Source: Leptospirillum sp. (lineage in GTDB: Bacteria > Nitrospirota > Leptospirillia > Leptospirillales > Leptospirillaceae). Taken from it: 6,114 nucleotides of DNA. Of the stretch, positions 4,681 to 6,114 are shown in pieces. The stretch covers positions 1 through 6,114 of the forward strand of contig DAIEST010000249.1 of assembly GCA_027346125.1 (NCBI GenBank). Reading direction: 5' to 3'. Both the position numbers and the translations under genes were made by a program. Every line of letters starts with the position of its first letter. Position 1 is the first letter of the stretch. The notes beneath the pieces were generated by a model. That model was not told the DNA's origin and did not search any database. It was given only the letters and a program-made list of their open reading frames with translations.

Positions 4681-6114
4681 CTAGGGTGAGCTTCGCTTGC
4701 GCAATGCGGCTCCCGTGTGGGAGTTCCTGACCTCCATGAGTGTTTCGGGGGTTCCCACGGTGACAACTTCTCCCCCGCAGTCCCCGCCTTCGGGGCCGAG
4801 GTCGATCAGGTAGTCTGCATTCAGGATAATGTCGATATTGTGTTCGATGATGATGACCGTATTTCCTTGCCCGACCAGGGCGTCCAGCGTGTCCAGAAGT
4901 TTCTGGATATCGGCGAAATGGAGACCGGTCGTGGGTTCGTCGAGAATGTACAGGGTTCGTCCGGTAGAGCGTCGGGAAAGCTCCTTTGCGAGCTTGATCC
5001 GCTGGGCCTCCCCTCCTGAAAGGGTTGTCGCGGACTGTCCCAGATGGATGTAGTCCAGTCCCACGTCCCGGAGCGTAGTGAGCTTTGACCGGATTGCCGG
5101 CACTGGCGAGTAGAACTCCAGTGCTTCTTCGACGCTCATCTGGAGAACGTCGGAAATGGTTTTCCCCCGATACCGGATTTCGAGCGTTTCCCGATTGTAT
5201 CTGAGTCCCTTGCACTGGTCACAGGTGACATAGACATCCGGAAGGAAATGCATTTCGATTTTCAGGACCCCGTCTCCCTGGCAGGCTTCGCAGCGTCCTC
5301 CCTTGATGTTGAAGCTGAACCTTCCGGCTTCGTATCCTCGTGCGCGGGATTCGGGAACTTGCGCGAAGAGTTCCCGGACGGGAGTGAAGAGACCCGTATA
5401 GGTGGCCGGGTTGGATCTTGGCGTCCGTCCGATCGGCGACTGGTCGATGTGAACGACCTTGTCGATCTGGTCCACTCCGCGTATTTCCCGGCACTTTCCC
5501 GGACGTTCGCGGGAGCCGTAGAAGACCTTTGCCAGTCTCTTGTAGAGAATATCCAGGACCAGCGTGCTTTTCCCGCTCCCTGAGACCCCTGTGACAACCG
5601 TGATGAGTCCAAGCGGAAAGTGGACATCGATCCCTTTCAGGTTGTGTTCTGTCGCTTCGATGACAGAGAGCCAGCCCTTGGGCGTCCGGTGGGTGACCGG
5701 GCGGGAAATGGTTTTTTTCCCGGACAGATATTCTCCGGTGATGGAACGTGGGTTTCGCCGGATCTCTTCCGGAGTGCCCTGGGCCAGGATCTCTCCGCCC
5801 ATACGTCCTGCGCCGGGTCCCATATCGATCACATGGTCGGCCATCAGGATGGTTTCTTCGTCGTGCTCCACTACGACGACCGTATTGCCGAGATCCCTGA
5901 GATGGGTCAATGTGGCCAGCAGCTTCTGGTTGTCCCGAGGGTGTAAGCCGATAGACGGTTCATCGAGGATATAGAGAACCCCTGTCAGTCCGGAGCCAAT
6001 CTGAGTGGCCAGACGGATTCTCTGGGATTCTCCGCCTGAAAGGGTTCCGGCGCCTCGGGACAGGGTCAGGTAGTCGAGGCCGACTTCCCGGAGAAAGGAG
6101 AGCCGGGTCCTGAT
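4681..6114 (-). CDS. uvrA: Excinuclease ABC subunit A, C-terminal half (cut by right edge)
   Basis: The frame is open to the right edge, giving 477 C-terminal residues; roughly half of a UvrA of about 940 residues lies outside. UvrA is the damage-recognition ATPase of UvrABC nucleotide excision repair, loading UvrB on lesions as a dimer. Counting from the edge, the end of the first nucleotide-binding domain shows the ABC signature LSGGESQRIRLA (25-36) and Walker B YILDEPSIGLH (48-58). The second domain has Walker A GVSGSGKST (176-184), IDQSPIGRTPRSNPATYTG (223-241), the C-terminal zinc module with Cys at 275, 278, 298 and 301, the signature LSGGEAQR (365-372), Walker B YILDEPTTGLH (389-399) and the switch histidine in IIIEHN (H425). 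All catalytic and zinc residues visible are intact, and the C-terminus (GTPETLMEVRNSHTG...) is of normal family type. The stop TAG (4681-4683) is followed at once by the in-frame ATG of the CDF gene. The start and promoter are outside the window. Confidence 0.98.
   Translation of the reverse strand: MRTRLSFLREVGLDYLTLSRGAGTLSGGESQRIRLATQIGSGLTGVLYILDEPSIGLHPRDNQKLLATLTHLRDLGNTVVVVEHDEETILMADHVIDMGPGAGRMGGEILAQGTPEEIRRNPRSITGEYLSGKKTISRPVTHRTPKGWLSVIEATEHNLKGIDVHFPLGLITVVTGVSGSGKSTLVLDILYKRLAKVFYGSRERPGKCREIRGVDQIDKVVHIDQSPIGRTPRSNPATYTGLFTPVRELFAQVPESRARGYEAGRFSFNIKGGRCEACQGDGVLKIEMHFLPDVYVTCDQCKGLRYNRETLEIRYRGKTISDVLQMSVEEALEFYSPVPAIRSKLTTLRDVGLDYIHLGQSATTLSGGEAQRIKLAKELSRRSTGRTLYILDEPTTGLHFADIQKLLDTLDALVGQGNTVIIIEHNIDIILNADYLIDLGPEGGDCGGEVVTVGTPETLMEVRNSHTGAALRKRSSP

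Noticed and set aside
3842..5215. A 457-codon minus-strand open frame overlapping both uvrA and the CDF gene in another frame
   Set aside because: Its Arg/Pro/Ser/His-rich translation is typical of out-of-frame reading of GC-rich genes, and both overlapped genes are intact and conserved.
1..6114. CRISPR arrays, tRNA/rRNA genes, insertion sequences, prophage or defence genes
   Set aside because: Nothing resembling regularly spaced repeats, tRNA arms, transposase motifs or terminal inverted repeats was seen; nearly all of the window is accounted for by five housekeeping-type genes.

Overview
This window carries five same-strand (minus) protein genes and no RNA genes, mobile elements or CRISPR arrays that I can recognise. 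Reading in the direction of transcription (right to left) they are: the C-terminal half of uvrA (cut by the right edge), a cation-diffusion-facilitator (CDF) metal exporter, pdxA, a CstA-family carbon-starvation/pyruvate-peptide transporter, and the N-terminal part of a GAF-PAS sensory protein (cut by the left edge). The many plus-strand open frames, including one of 634 codons antisense to cstA, are shadows of these genes.

uvrA, the CDF gene and pdxA form a very tight cluster. The uvrA stop is followed immediately, in the same frame, by the ATG of the CDF gene, and the CDF gene overlaps pdxA by 29 bases. They are almost certainly co-transcribed, although their jobs differ: nucleotide excision repair, metal efflux and vitamin B6 synthesis. 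A 97-base gap then separates pdxA from cstA. It has an AT-rich segment with weak promoter candidates (one with sigma-54-type GG-N10-GC geometry), a small GC-rich inverted repeat and a reasonable ribosome-binding site. A 94-base gap separates cstA from the GAF-PAS gene. It holds a cluster of short CCGT-type direct repeats and a small hairpin that would mask the downstream ribosome-binding site. No convincing rho-independent terminator is visible in either gap, so read-through along the whole series is possible.

The organism looks like a Gram-negative-type bacterium of moderately high G+C (by eye, somewhat above 55%), with heavy use of GGA/CCG-rich codons and GTG or TTG starts. The presence of pdxA implies the DXP-dependent pyridoxal-phosphate pathway. 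Overall style is compatible with Nitrospirota such as Leptospirillum, but this is an impression, not a demonstrated assignment.

The window is mostly ordinary chromosomal housekeeping content. I did not find a previously undescribed system. The points most worth a second look are the in-frame uvrA-TAG-ATG-CDF junction without a visible Shine-Dalgarno sequence, the edge-truncated sensor gene with a probable TTG start behind a hairpin, and the two short leader regions around cstA.
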